Of a DNA stretch of 64,000 nt, positions 32,380-40,936 are shown one piece after another. This DNA is from a virus. Location of the stretch: positions 44,298 through 108,297 of the IMG/VR virus record IMGVR_UViG_3300009502_000021, one strand, 5' to 3'. Position 1 is the first letter of the stretch. Every line of letters begins with the position of its first letter. The notes beneath the pieces were generated by a model that saw only the letters and a program-made list of their open reading frames with translations, made no database searches and had not been told where the DNA came from. Made by a program: the position numbers and the translations under genes.

Positions 32380-33018
32380 TTATTTTGCCATCCTTTTGCC
32401 CAATTCGTAGCTTGCCCAAGCTAGCGCACCAACTTTAAGTGCCCAACCCAGGAAACCACGTGTGGCCCCGCTCTTGCCCTTGGTTTTTGCTACATCTAGC
32501 ATATCACCGCTGGCTCCAAATGGCGCGTAATATCGTGCCATATCTCCCATTAACTGTTCGCGTTGTGATGGTGACAATGCTTCATAGTCACCAATGCGAC
32601 GACGTAATCCGGTAAGCAACGAATCACTAATGTCAAAACTACGTTGAGCATCCATTGTAAACTTAGCATAGTCACCGGCTTGACCGCGCCCATTGCTAAT
32701 ATCTCTTAGGAGCTTCTGTAGTAAGGTGACGTTTATTGTGCCTCTACTAATCTTTAATTTGCTGCGATAATTTGACGAGTTTAGTGCGGTTGCAGAATTG
32801 TACAAATCTGTTCCAAACATACGCCAGCTGTCAAAAGACCCACTGGATAATGTTTTGGCTGCGTAATCCCTTGCTGTTGATTCATGCTGGAACATTAATG
32901 CAGCGCCAAGCTCGAGGAAAAGTAAACGCATAACTTCGGCGGGAGTAACTTTATATAGTTGACCCTCACGGCTTAGTGCCCGTCCTTCATCTAGCTGTTG
33001 TAGAAACTCTAATTCCAT
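32380..33018 (-). CDS. Hypothetical virion-associated protein
   Basis: The start at 33018 gives MELEFLQQLDEGRALSREGQ; QLDE/G could be a prohead-protease site. The body is helical and the C-terminus hydrophobic (ALKVGALAWASYELGKRMAK, like the tail of the 15365-15628 protein). The late core 4 bases upstream (33023-33028) suggests a leaderless late message. Confidence 0.6.
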   Translation of the reverse strand: MELEFLQQLDEGRALSREGQLYKVTPAEVMRLLFLELGAALMFQHESTARDYAAKTLSSGSFDSWRMFGTDLYNSATALNSSNYRSKLKISRGTINVTLLQKLLRDISNGRGQAGDYAKFTMDAQRSFDISDSLLTGLRRRIGDYEALSPSQREQLMGDMARYYAPFGASGDMLDVAKTKGKSGATRGFLGWALKVGALAWASYELGKRMAK

Positions 33019-33022
33019 ATTG

Positions 33023-33028
33023 TATTTA
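33023..33028 (-). promoter_or_regulatory. Late promoter core 4 bases from ATG
   Basis: Minus-strand GCTAAATACAATATG; overlaps the end of the Nudix gene. Confidence 0.6.
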
Positions 33029-33457
33029 GCGCATATACCGTAGGATTGTCGAAACTGAATTTTTGTCTCCAAGCAATCTAGCTAAGCCGGGGTGTAATGG
33101 TTTGGGCCATTGTCCCCAATCAACCCACATATGAGCCTCGGATTCATACAAATCGAGCATCGGGGTAAATTCGTGATTGATTATAGCCAGAAAATTATGG
33201 TAAACAAAACTATTGTGATCATCCCTGTATACGAGCAACGGTGTTAGTTTATCGATTCCGCTAAATCCTGTTTCTTCAAGGACTTCTCGATACACGGTTT
33301 GCTTTGGCGTTTCATCTGGATCCATATTACCGCCCCAGGTACTCCATGTTCCCGGATAGCGCATAAATTCACTGCGCTTGCACAAACAAATTCTATTGGT
33401 AATTGTCGAAAGAATGATACACCCGGCGGCCCGATAAGTTATCTCACTCGTTTTCAT
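33026..33457 (-). CDS. Nudix hydrolase
   Basis: 143 residues. The Nudix box (G-x5-E-x7-REUxEExGU) is met by GGNMDPDE followed by REVLEETGF. It hydrolyses nucleoside diphosphates linked to another group (nucleotide sugars, damaged dNTPs or RNA caps); the substrate cannot be predicted. Starts MKTSEITYRAAG. Confidence 0.9.
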   Translation of the reverse strand: MKTSEITYRAAGCIILSTITNRICLCKRSEFMRYPGTWSTWGGNMDPDETPKQTVYREVLEETGFSGIDKLTPLLVYRDDHNSFVYHNFLAIINHEFTPMLDLYESEAHMWVDWGQWPKPLHPGLARLLGDKNSVSTILRYMR

Positions 33458-33719
33458 TGGTCCTCAACTGTTCAATTGCGGCTGCAACAGTGTCGAGTGT
33501 GTTCTTTAACTGACGAATGTTATACGCCGCGGCCTTGTACGCATCATCGGTCTGAGCTTCTAAATCTCGGGCCAACTGCAATGCTTCTTTACGGGCCTTA
33601 AGTTTGAGCATCTTAAGGCTGTAAGATCCTGCCCCACCAAGAACCCGAACAGTTGAATTGTCCGGATTAGTGGGGTCAGTCTTTAGTATAACATTCTCTT
33701 CGAATATTGTCGATCTCAT
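33444..33719 (-). CDS. Hypothetical helical protein, 91 aa
   Basis: Starts MRSTIFEENVILKTDPTNPD; the second half is helical (ARKEALQLARDLEAQTDDAY). Coupled to both neighbours by overlaps. Probably structural or chaperone-like; unknown. Confidence 0.6.
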   Translation of the reverse strand: MRSTIFEENVILKTDPTNPDNSTVRVLGGAGSYSLKMLKLKARKEALQLARDLEAQTDDAYKAAAYNIRQLKNTLDTVAAAIEQLRTNENE

Positions 33720-34297
33720 TGTGGTTTCTTTTGTCCCGATAGAACTTTGAGTGATTCAACGTCCAATTTGACATTCTTACCTTCGTACAACTGTGCTTCT
33801 ACTTTCGAATACACATACTCACCATCATCACTAAGTTCGTTAAGTTCTTCGTCTGTTAATGGTGTGCCATCAGTGAAGAGGGCATGGGAAATATATGCAT
33901 CGCAAAAATCGGGATAATCTTTCATATCAACCCCATCAACTTCAACAGATGAGTCGTCAACTTGCTTGCCGTTAATAGTTGGTCCAGACTTCACTGGTAC
34001 CCCGGTGTTTGCTTCGGTGTCGTTATCAAAATGATCGTCCCAATTTTCAGTTTCATCAACCATTGCATCGCCGACACCCGGATGGCCCTGTGCCTTCAAT
34101 TGGCGGTCGGCTGTTGCCTGTGAGATAAGTCCTTTCTTGAGATTGTGCAAGATTGACTTAATAGCGTGCTCACCCGATGCCTTCTTATCCCGGTTAACCG
34201 AGAGGCGCGAGTAGTGTGGATCATCAGATGGTGTATCTAGATGTGATCCGTAATGCTCGTCAAGTACTTCTTCGAGTAATCCTTGTTTCTTTGCCAT
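33716..34297 (-). CDS. Hypothetical acidic protein, 193 aa
   Basis: MAKKQGLLEEVLDEHYGSHL, a basic helix, then an acidic region (DETENWDDHFDNDTE) and GEYVYSKVEAQLYEG. LLEE near the start could be a protease site. Unknown, probably virion-related from context. Confidence 0.55.
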   Translation of the reverse strand: MAKKQGLLEEVLDEHYGSHLDTPSDDPHYSRLSVNRDKKASGEHAIKSILHNLKKGLISQATADRQLKAQGHPGVGDAMVDETENWDDHFDNDTEANTGVPVKSGPTINGKQVDDSSVEVDGVDMKDYPDFCDAYISHALFTDGTPLTDEELNELSDDGEYVYSKVEAQLYEGKNVKLDVESLKVLSGQKKPQ

Positions 34298-34316
34298 GTT
34301 CTAATCCTTTAATTAA

Positions 34317-34341
34317 ACTGCGGGGTGATTAGCCCCGCAGT
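34317..34341 (-). terminator. Rho-independent terminator
   Basis: Minus strand: ACTGCGGGG/CCCCGCAGT stem, then TTTAATT, just after the structural gene at 34353-35438. Confidence 0.75.
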
Positions 34342-34352
34342 GTACGCTCTTA

Positions 34353-35438
34353 TTAAGCGGTTTCGAGTAACGCTTCGCCGGGTTGCAATGGATATGTTGT
34401 CTGTACATACCACTTGTACTTGTCGTCTGCCGTGTAGGTGTAGACAAAGTTTGTGGTCAACTTTCTTGCATATTCCGTGGCACCTGTCCCCGATGGAGCA
34501 AACAATACTGATGGTAGAGCTGCTGCCGGAGCATATGTACCTGGCGTTAGTATTGTAGCACCTGTGATCGAGCCTGCTACGATTATTGGATTACCTGTTG
34601 CTGGCGAACCACCACCAAAGGTAACGTATGCACCCAAGTAGTCCTGACCGTTTGCGCTCATTACCACACTACCAACTCCATAGCTAGTGATGTTCAATGT
34701 TGCGCCCGTGCCAGTTGCCGACGTGGTTGCTGTTGCTGCTGGGTTTGCTGGTGTAACTGTCATTGCACCTGCTGTTAGAATGGTGACACCATTTACACCC
34801 CATGTGAATGTAAACGTCGGTGTACCTGTTCCGGGGCCGCTGTGACTGCTTGGTGAGACTGGGTTAGCTGGAATTGCTGTGAAGCGAATGCCTGCATTGC
34901 TAATCGACTGCACACCGGTAACTGCACCTGCTGCTGCTGTAACTACGATGACTGTATCGGTACCACCGGCATTTGTAATAGTAACAGTGTCACCAGTTGT
35001 CCAACCTGCTGTACCCGCACCCGATGCCAATACTGCTGTACGAGCCTTAACGCTTGTGACGCTAAACACTGTGCTGGTGCCAGTTGCACCGGATAATGTT
35101 AATTGATCATTGATGTCATAGCTACCACCTGTTCCACTTGTGCCGATGCTTGTTACAGCATTGGCTGTGAAGCGTGCTGCACCAGTTGCGCCCGAACCCG
35201 ATTGTCCTGAACCATAAGGAAATACCTTAAGGGTCATTTCACCATCGTTAGCAGGTGTAGCACCAACAAGCAAGCAAACTGCCGGGTGTGTTCCATCAGT
35301 TACCAAAAACTTACGTTCGCCGCGTGCGCGAACAATGTACCCGGTGTAATTTACACCACCTGTACGGTATGTAACTTGAATCTGCTGTCCAGCAGTTACC
35401 AAGTCACCAAAGAATTTCTTTTTAATCGGTCTTCCCAT
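34353..35438 (-). CDS. Virion structural protein, long paralog with inserted beta domain
   Basis: 361 residues. The first 75 residues (MGRPIKKKFFGDLVTAGQQI, GYIVRARGERKFLV, NDGEMTLKV) and the last 45 (EYARKLTTNFVYTYTADDKY) match the 121-residue gene next door. About 240 residues of Gly/Thr/Ala-rich beta-type sequence are inserted between. Probably an exposed decoration or fibre-like part of the virion. Confidence 0.6.
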   Translation of the reverse strand: MGRPIKKKFFGDLVTAGQQIQVTYRTGGVNYTGYIVRARGERKFLVTDGTHPAVCLLVGATPANDGEMTLKVFPYGSGQSGSGATGAARFTANAVTSIGTSGTGGSYDINDQLTLSGATGTSTVFSVTSVKARTAVLASGAGTAGWTTGDTVTITNAGGTDTVIVVTAAAGAVTGVQSISNAGIRFTAIPANPVSPSSHSGPGTGTPTFTFTWGVNGVTILTAGAMTVTPANPAATATTSATGTGATLNITSYGVGSVVMSANGQDYLGAYVTFGGGSPATGNPIIVAGSITGATILTPGTYAPAAALPSVLFAPSGTGATEYARKLTTNFVYTYTADDKYKWYVQTTYPLQPGEALLETA

Positions 35439-35453
35439 GTTCGTAATCTCCTA

Positions 35454-35819
35454 TTATGCTGTTTCGATGTTAGCTTCGCTATTCAACGTTGTTGAGGCGC
35501 CAGTAACGTACCACTTGTACTTGTTATCCGATGTCCAAGTGTAGACGTAGTTCATTGTGATCTTTCTTGCCCACTCTGTACCACCAGCATGTGGAGAAAC
35601 CTTAAGAGTCATTTCACCGTCATTTGACGGCGAGGTGTTTACTAAACGGCAGACTGCTGTAACAGCACTGGATTGATCGTGTACTAAGAACTTGCGTGTG
35701 CCGCGTGCTCGCACGATATAACCGGTATATGATACACCACCTGTATTGAATGTTACTTTGATTGTTTGTCCCGGGCCAGTGAGGGCGCCAAAGAACGAAT
35801 CCTTGATTGGTCTTCCCAT
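35454..35819 (-). CDS. Virion structural protein, short paralog
   Basis: 121 residues, the core version of the next gene: MGRPIKDSFFGALTGPGQTI, GYIVRARGTRKFLVHD and EWARKITMNYVYTWTSDNKY. Strong RBS AGGAGATAA, late core at 35894-35899. Likely a repeating virion subunit. Confidence 0.6.
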   Translation of the reverse strand: MGRPIKDSFFGALTGPGQTIKVTFNTGGVSYTGYIVRARGTRKFLVHDQSSAVTAVCRLVNTSPSNDGEMTLKVSPHAGGTEWARKITMNYVYTWTSDNKYKWYVTGASTTLNSEANIETA

Positions 35820-35893
35820 TTGTTTATCTCCTGTGTTAATCGTTCTAAGATCTACGCAGCGGGTTACTGCATAAGTCGTAATTTACGATAATG

Positions 35894-35899
35894 TATTTA
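35894..35899 (-). promoter_or_regulatory. Late promoter core (TAAATA)
   Basis: Minus-strand GCTAAATACATT, about 75 bases before the short structural paralog. The divergent plus-strand nrdJ array starts at 36015; no clear promoter for it was found in 35900-36014. Confidence 0.6.
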
Positions 35900-36014
35900 G
35901 CTTTTCCTGTCGAATTCTTGGGGTTATTTTGCTTCTAGACTAAGTAATATACCGTTGCGCTGCCGTGACAGTTAAGTAAAAGAAAAGACACGATAACCAG
36001 GAGATTTCAAGTCC

Positions 36015-37199
36015 ATGTCAACTACCCTACCTTCATTATACCAAGATTTCATTCATATTAGCAGATACGCCCGTTTTAACGATGCTTTAGGGCGTCGAGA
36101 AACGTGGGAAGAGACGGTGGACAGATACATTACGTTTTTCCAGAATAAAGTTCAAAATGGTAAGAAGGTACCGTGGGAAGAGTTAAGAACCGCTATATTG
36201 AATTTGGAAGTCATGCCATCAATGCGATGCTTAATGACAGCTGGACCTGCACTAGAGAAGGACCAAGTAGCCGGATACAATTGCTCGTATATCGCCGTTG
36301 ACAATTCAAAGTCGTTTGACGAGATCATGTACATCTTGATGTGTTTTCATCCCGATACACTTGTCAAAACCCGAAATGGTCCGGTTGCTATATCATCTAT
36401 GCAGATTGGAGACGAAGTGTTATCGTATAACGAAGTAACAAAAAACTTTGTCTGGCGTCCTATTACTAATGTAGTAGAAACACCATCCGCCCATTTAGAA
36501 AAAGTGAAAATAACATTAGAAAATGGTCAAGAGATTTTGTGTACATCAAATCATAAATGGTTGACTGAAAATCGTGGTTGGATAGAGGCCGGCAATCTTA
36601 CCGTCGACGATGATCTAATAGCTCCGAAATTTGTAGTATACAAGAGCACTAACACAAATAATCAAAAAAGTTATGTTGGTTATACGTCCAAGACCGTAAG
36701 GGGTAGGTTTATCCAACACCTCGCCGAAGCACGGAGCAACAGTGGTAAGTATTCCTCCCATTTTCATCGTGCTATTAGAAAACACGGAGAAGTCTGTTGG
36801 AATAACGAAATACTTGACTACGCATATACTAGAGAAGAAGCAAAACAAAAGGAAAAGGATTGGATTGTTTTATTAGACAGTAAAGAAAACGGATATAATT
36901 CTTCAAATGGCGGGGACGGTGGGGGCAATACTTGGTCCGAAGAAGCAAAACAAAAAGCTCGGGAAAATTCTTATGAGCGAACCGAAGAACATCGGACAAA
37001 ACAAGCAGAAGTAATTAAGAAGGCTCATATAAAAATACACGAGACTAGAAAAACTGAAAAATACCGAGAAGCACAGCGTTTGCGAAATCTAGGATCAAAT
37101 AATCCTAGATATGGATGTACTGCTACCGAAGAAGAACGCAGAATCAAAAGTGAACAGGCTAAGGCAAGAACCAGATCGGCAACAGGGAGATTTGTATGA
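36015..37199 (+). CDS. nrdJ: Class II ribonucleotide reductase, N-part fused to split N-intein and GIY-YIG endonuclease
   Basis: 394 residues. Residues 1-109 are the start of an adenosylcobalamin-dependent reductase (redox Cys90 in AGYNCSYIAVD). Cys110 opens an N-intein (CFHPDTLVKTRNGPVA, block B CTSNHKWL). From about residue 207 comes a GIY-YIG nuclease (YKSTNTNNQKSYVGYTS) and NUMOD-like helices. The stop overlaps the next ATG (ATGA). The other intein half starts that next gene, so a working enzyme needs protein trans-splicing. RBS AGGAG. Confidence 0.88.
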   Translation: MSTTLPSLYQDFIHISRYARFNDALGRRETWEETVDRYITFFQNKVQNGKKVPWEELRTAILNLEVMPSMRCLMTAGPALEKDQVAGYNCSYIAVDNSKSFDEIMYILMCFHPDTLVKTRNGPVAISSMQIGDEVLSYNEVTKNFVWRPITNVVETPSAHLEKVKITLENGQEILCTSNHKWLTENRGWIEAGNLTVDDDLIAPKFVVYKSTNTNNQKSYVGYTSKTVRGRFIQHLAEARSNSGKYSSHFHRAIRKHGEVCWNNEILDYAYTREEAKQKEKDWIVLLDSKENGYNSSNGGDGGGNTWSEEAKQKARENSYERTEEHRTKQAEVIKKAHIKIHETRKTEKYREAQRLRNLGSNNPRYGCTATEEERRIKSEQAKARTRSATGRFV

Positions 37200-38671
37200 A
37201 AATTACCAAATTAGAAAAAATTCAAGATAATCAAAATTATTTTGATATTACAGTACAGGATACACATAACTTTGTGCTTGAAAATGGGTCAGTTGTCCAT
37301 AATTGTGGAACAGGTGTTGGATTCTCTGTTGAATCACGTTATACTAACAAACTACAAGAAGTACCCGACGAGCTGCATGATACCGATACAACAATTGTAT
37401 TCAAGGATAGCAAGATTGGTTGGGCAACCGGATACCGTGAATTTGTATCGTTGCTGTATTCCGGTAAGATTGCGAAGTGGGACGTTTCAAAACTACGCCC
37501 AGCTGGCGCACGCTTAAAGACATTTGGTGGTCGAGCATCCGGACCAGAACCGATGGTCGATCTTTTGAAGTTTACCCTTAACATTTTTAACAAAGCCCGT
37601 GGACGCAAATTGTCCACATTGGAGTGTCATGACATCGTGTGTAAAATTGCTGATATTGTTGTGTGTGGCGGAGTTCGTCGCTCTGCTCTTATCTCTCTTA
37701 GTGATCTTAATGATGACTATATCCGACATTCCAAGTCAGGAGAATGGTGGACGGGAAACGGTCAACGAGCACTCGCGAATAATAGCGCAGTATATGAACA
37801 GCGACCGGATATGGCAACATTCATGAATGAATGGGTTGCGCTCTATATGTCGCGATCCGGTGAACGTGGTATCTTCTCTCGCGCAGCATCACAAGCCGCT
37901 GCTGCCAAATATGGACGTCGAGATCCAAAGATGGATTATGGTACCAACCCATGTTCCGAAATTATTCTTCGTCCGTACCAATTCTGTAATCTATCGGAAG
38001 TTGTTGTTCGTGCAGAGGACAATTTGGAGAGCTTGCAGCGTAAGGTAAGGCTTGCAACCATTCTCGGAACACTACAATCAACACTGTCCGATTTCCGTTA
38101 TATCAACAAGCGTTGGAAGAACAATACCGAAGAAGAACGGTTGCTTGGTGTTTCCCTTACCGGTATTATGGATCACAAGATTCTTAATGGATCGGTATTT
38201 GATGACCAAAAGGATGTGTTGGGTAATTGGTTGTCGTCTATGCGCGAAACTGCCGTTAGCACCAATAAAGAATTTGCCAAAGTATTGGGAGTTGAAGAAT
38301 CGGCTGCTATTACTTGCGTCAAACCTTCGGGGTGTATGGACAAAGATACAGTCATCAAAACTTCAAAGGGTAACATGACGCTAGAAGAAGTATTCGAATA
38401 TTTCGCATACGATTTAACACAATATAACCAAGGAACTTTCCTCACAGCAGGGCATTCGGCAAAGAACTTTGAAGAATTGTTTGTATACGACGAAAATAAT
38501 CAATTACAACCTATTACAAAATTGTATGTTAATGGCATGTCAGAGGTTTATGAAATTGAAGATGAAACTGGAAATACCTGGCGGTTCACTGGCGAACACA
38601 AAGTAAAGACACACCGTGGATGGGTGCGGGTCGACGAATTATCAATGGATGACACCATTGTTACATACTAA
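37196..38671 (+). CDS. nrdJ: Class II ribonucleotide reductase, middle part flanked by two split-intein halves
   Basis: 491 residues. Residues 1-36 are a C-intein ending VVHN, then extein from Cys37 (CGTGVGFSVE). The core includes NPCSEI (thiyl-radical Cys) and, 11 residues on, FCNLSEV (redox partner), as in monomeric RTPR. At Cys380, after CVKPSG, a second N-intein starts (CMDKDTVIKTSKGN; block B FTGEHKVKT) and runs to the stop. Two splicing events, one at each end, are needed. Confidence 0.88.
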   Translation: MKITKLEKIQDNQNYFDITVQDTHNFVLENGSVVHNCGTGVGFSVESRYTNKLQEVPDELHDTDTTIVFKDSKIGWATGYREFVSLLYSGKIAKWDVSKLRPAGARLKTFGGRASGPEPMVDLLKFTLNIFNKARGRKLSTLECHDIVCKIADIVVCGGVRRSALISLSDLNDDYIRHSKSGEWWTGNGQRALANNSAVYEQRPDMATFMNEWVALYMSRSGERGIFSRAASQAAAAKYGRRDPKMDYGTNPCSEIILRPYQFCNLSEVVVRAEDNLESLQRKVRLATILGTLQSTLSDFRYINKRWKNNTEEERLLGVSLTGIMDHKILNGSVFDDQKDVLGNWLSSMRETAVSTNKEFAKVLGVEESAAITCVKPSGCMDKDTVIKTSKGNMTLEEVFEYFAYDLTQYNQGTFLTAGHSAKNFEELFVYDENNQLQPITKLYVNGMSEVYEIEDETGNTWRFTGEHKVKTHRGWVRVDELSMDDTIVTY

Positions 38672-38697
38672 AACGCACAGTCCCACTTGGTTTGACA

Positions 38698-38703
38698 TAA
38701 ATA
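38698..38703 (+). promoter_or_regulatory. Late promoter core 5 bases from ATG
   Basis: Plus-strand ACATAAATACAATTATG before the HNH gene; separates its expression from that of nrdJ. Confidence 0.6.
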
Positions 38704-38708
38704 CAATT

Positions 38709-39449
38709 ATGTCCAAACCTAAACAAAAATATAGAAAAGATTGCCATAAAATCTGGAGAGATGCTTATGGCGATGTTCCGGAAGGCTATGAATTACATCA
38801 TATTGTTCCCCGCCATGCTGGCGGACAAGACGTATTGGAAAACTTAGAAATAGTTACTTCGGCAGAACATAAAGAACGGCATCTAAAATTATACGAAAAA
38901 AATGGTGATTTTAGAGACTTATGTGCCTATCATATGATAGGATATAACTTCACTGAGGCCCATAGGATATCATCAAGCGAAGGCGGGAAGGCAGGAGGAA
39001 AGAAAGTATACGAAGAAGGCATAGGTATATTTCGCTCAAAAGAAGAGCGACGAGTCTGGGCTTCTGCTGCCGGGAAAATTGGAGGGGTAACGCAACGAGA
39101 TAATAAACTCGGCATACACGGACTAACTAAAGAACAGAACCGTATCAATAGTAGTAAGGGTGGTAAGAAAGGCGGATTCACTAATCCAGAAATTCAGAGA
39201 AAGCTCGGTAAACGCGGTGGTCCAAAAAACAAAGGGTTTGTTTGGCTAACCAATGGAGTTGATACTATAAAGTATTCTCCTAAACAGCAACAACTAAAAT
39301 CTGTTGAACAATTTTTACTAGAGAATAAAGAATATAGAATAGGACGGGCACAGCACAAACCAGTTACCTGCCCATACTGTCAAAAAACCGGACAACCCGG
39401 AGCAATGGCGTTACATCATTTTGAAAATTGTAAAAAGAGGAAAACTTAA
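38709..39449 (+). CDS. HNH homing endonuclease between split-intein halves
   Basis: 246 residues from the ATG at 38709. YELHHIVPRHAGGQ and NLEIVTSAEHKERH form the HNH fold. Gly/Lys-rich DNA-binding repeats follow (SSEGGKAGGKK, SSKGGKKGG), then a CPYC...H...C zinc finger. It lies exactly between the N- and C-halves of the second intein and ends overlapping the next ATG (TAATG). This is the arrangement of fractured genes reported from metagenomes, with the nuclease freed from the intein. Confidence 0.85.
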   Translation: MSKPKQKYRKDCHKIWRDAYGDVPEGYELHHIVPRHAGGQDVLENLEIVTSAEHKERHLKLYEKNGDFRDLCAYHMIGYNFTEAHRISSSEGGKAGGKKVYEEGIGIFRSKEERRVWASAAGKIGGVTQRDNKLGIHGLTKEQNRINSSKGGKKGGFTNPEIQRKLGKRGGPKNKGFVWLTNGVDTIKYSPKQQQLKSVEQFLLENKEYRIGRAQHKPVTCPYCQKTGQPGAMALHHFENCKKRKT

Positions 39450-40105
39450 TGAGAATCAAAAAAATTACGAAACTAGCACAACCACTACTAACAGTAGATA
39501 TCGAAGTTGCCGACACACATTCATATCAATTAGCTAATGGTTGGGTGGTCCACAATACCGTTAGCCAGCTAGTTGACTCGGCTTCGGGTATTCATCCTCG
39601 TTATGCCCAATATTATATTCGCCGTGTTCGTGCGGACAAGAAGGATCCATTGGCCAACTTTATGATCTCGCACGGTTACAAAGCCGAAGAAGATTTCTAT
39701 GCCAAATCCAATTGGGTATTCTCGTTTCCAGTAAAGGCACCCGAAGGTGCTGTTGTTACCAAAGATGTAACGGCTATCAAGCAACTTGAACTATGGCAGA
39801 CTTACCAAAATTCCTGGTGCGAGCATAAGCCATCCATTACAGTGTTCGTTGGTGATGATGAATGGATGGATGTAGGAGCTTGGGTGTTCAAAAATATGAG
39901 CACACTATCGGGCGTATCATTCCTCCCACGCGATAACGGAACATACCGCCAAGCGCCATACGAAGAGATTACCAAAGAGAAGTTTGAAGAACTATCAGCA
40001 GAACTCAAAGCCGATATTGATTGGACTAAGTTTATGGAAGAAACAGATATGACCAAGGGCTCGCAAGAACTAGCATGTTCGGCGGCCGGTGGTTGCGAAA
40101 TCTAA
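39449..40105 (+). CDS. nrdJ: Class II ribonucleotide reductase, C-part fused to split C-intein
   Basis: 218 residues. Residues 1-36 are a C-intein (MRIKKITKLAQPLLTV...WVVHN), then extein from Thr37: TVSQLVDSASGIHPRY, the motif after PSG in class II reductases. It ends with the redox Cys pair CSAAGGC that reloads the active site. Joined to the other pieces it gives a reductase of about 634 residues. The +1 residue is Thr here, while the first intein uses Cys. Confidence 0.88.
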   Translation: MRIKKITKLAQPLLTVDIEVADTHSYQLANGWVVHNTVSQLVDSASGIHPRYAQYYIRRVRADKKDPLANFMISHGYKAEEDFYAKSNWVFSFPVKAPEGAVVTKDVTAIKQLELWQTYQNSWCEHKPSITVFVGDDEWMDVGAWVFKNMSTLSGVSFLPRDNGTYRQAPYEEITKEKFEELSAELKADIDWTKFMEETDMTKGSQELACSAAGGCEI

Positions 40106-40142
40106 ATAGATGTGCTATAATTAACAAAGAGTTTAACTTCGA

Positions 40143-40150
40143 TATAAATA
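40143..40150 (+). promoter_or_regulatory. T4-type late promoter, TATAAATA
   Basis: Exact TATAAATA on the plus strand just before GAGGAGAG and the QueD-like gene. Confidence 0.7.
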
Positions 40151-40162
40151 GAGGAGAGAAGA

Positions 40163-40747
40163 ATGAGTTATAAATGGACCATAGACAAAGAATTTAGTTG
40201 GGAAGGCGGACACAGGGTCTGGGCTCAAAAACTAAACCATCCCCACCTAAGTATCAGTACAGAGTGCGCCTGTCGCCACCTCCATGGTCATTCCTATACT
40301 ATCAAGGTGTTTCTGGGTGCAGACACATTGGACCAATCACAAATGGTCACGGACTTCAAGAATCTAAACTTCATGAAGGAGTTTGTGGATAACGTACTTG
40401 ATCACAAGTTTATGATCGATATCAACGATCCGAACTTTTCTCTTATCACGGGTATTCCTGACGATTTGGGTCAAAATACCCAAGCACTACAATCCATTAT
40501 TACCCGTAAAGGCAACTTTCAAAATCTAGGAGCCTTGCAGCCATCTCTTATGGGCGTAAAGTCTCCGGCTAAAGAAAATGTGCAACTGCACCGTAATAGT
40601 TTTGTGTTGGTGGACTTTGTTCCAACATCCGAAAACATTTGCAAGTATCTAAAGCAATATGCCCAAGAGTTTATTGGAGATGTTGCTACGGTTACTGCGC
40701 TAGAGCTTTGGGAGACTCGCAAAAGCCACTGCCGTTACGTTGGCTAG
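40163..40747 (+). CDS. QueD-like 6-pyruvoyl/6-carboxy-tetrahydropterin synthase
   Basis: 194 residues. Zinc ligands lie in EGGHRVW and HLHGHSYT, the catalytic Cys in STECACRHLHGH, and a Glu in the C-terminal TALELWETRKS. Family members act in queuosine/7-deazaguanine or pterin synthesis. Phages use such genes to make 7-deazaguanine DNA, but no queC, queE or folE partner is visible in this window. Longer than typical QueD (about 120). Confidence 0.82.
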   Translation: MSYKWTIDKEFSWEGGHRVWAQKLNHPHLSISTECACRHLHGHSYTIKVFLGADTLDQSQMVTDFKNLNFMKEFVDNVLDHKFMIDINDPNFSLITGIPDDLGQNTQALQSIITRKGNFQNLGALQPSLMGVKSPAKENVQLHRNSFVLVDFVPTSENICKYLKQYAQEFIGDVATVTALELWETRKSHCRYVG

Positions 40748-40936
40748 GTGTTGCTGATGGGATACAAGCCCGTCTATTCTGTAAATATTTACAGAATGAA
40801 CCGACTTACACGAATCATACGTTACGCCTTTATTAAACGACAACGAGCCAAACGCGGAAGTTACGCGGTGCTAGAACGTGCCGTGGATCGCGCAATCCGT
40901 GCAATGGAAGAAGAGGTTAAGGTAAAACAGCCTTAG
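40748..40936 (+). CDS. Hypothetical small basic protein
   Basis: The likely start is 40796 (MNRLTRIIRYAFIKRQRAKR) or 40757 (MGYKPVYSVNIYRM). The upstream palindrome CTGTAAATATTTACAG carries a late core. Basic helix then acidic tail. Its end overlaps the convergent lysin gene by 20 bases. Unknown. Confidence 0.5.
   Translation: MLLMGYKPVYSVNIYRMNRLTRIIRYAFIKRQRAKRGSYAVLERAVDRAIRAMEEEVKVKQP
40779..40794. promoter_or_regulatory. Perfect 16-bp palindrome with late cores on both strands
   Basis: CTGTAAATATTTACAG contains TAAATA in both directions. It may be a promoter or operator for the small gene starting at 40796. Confidence 0.45.
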
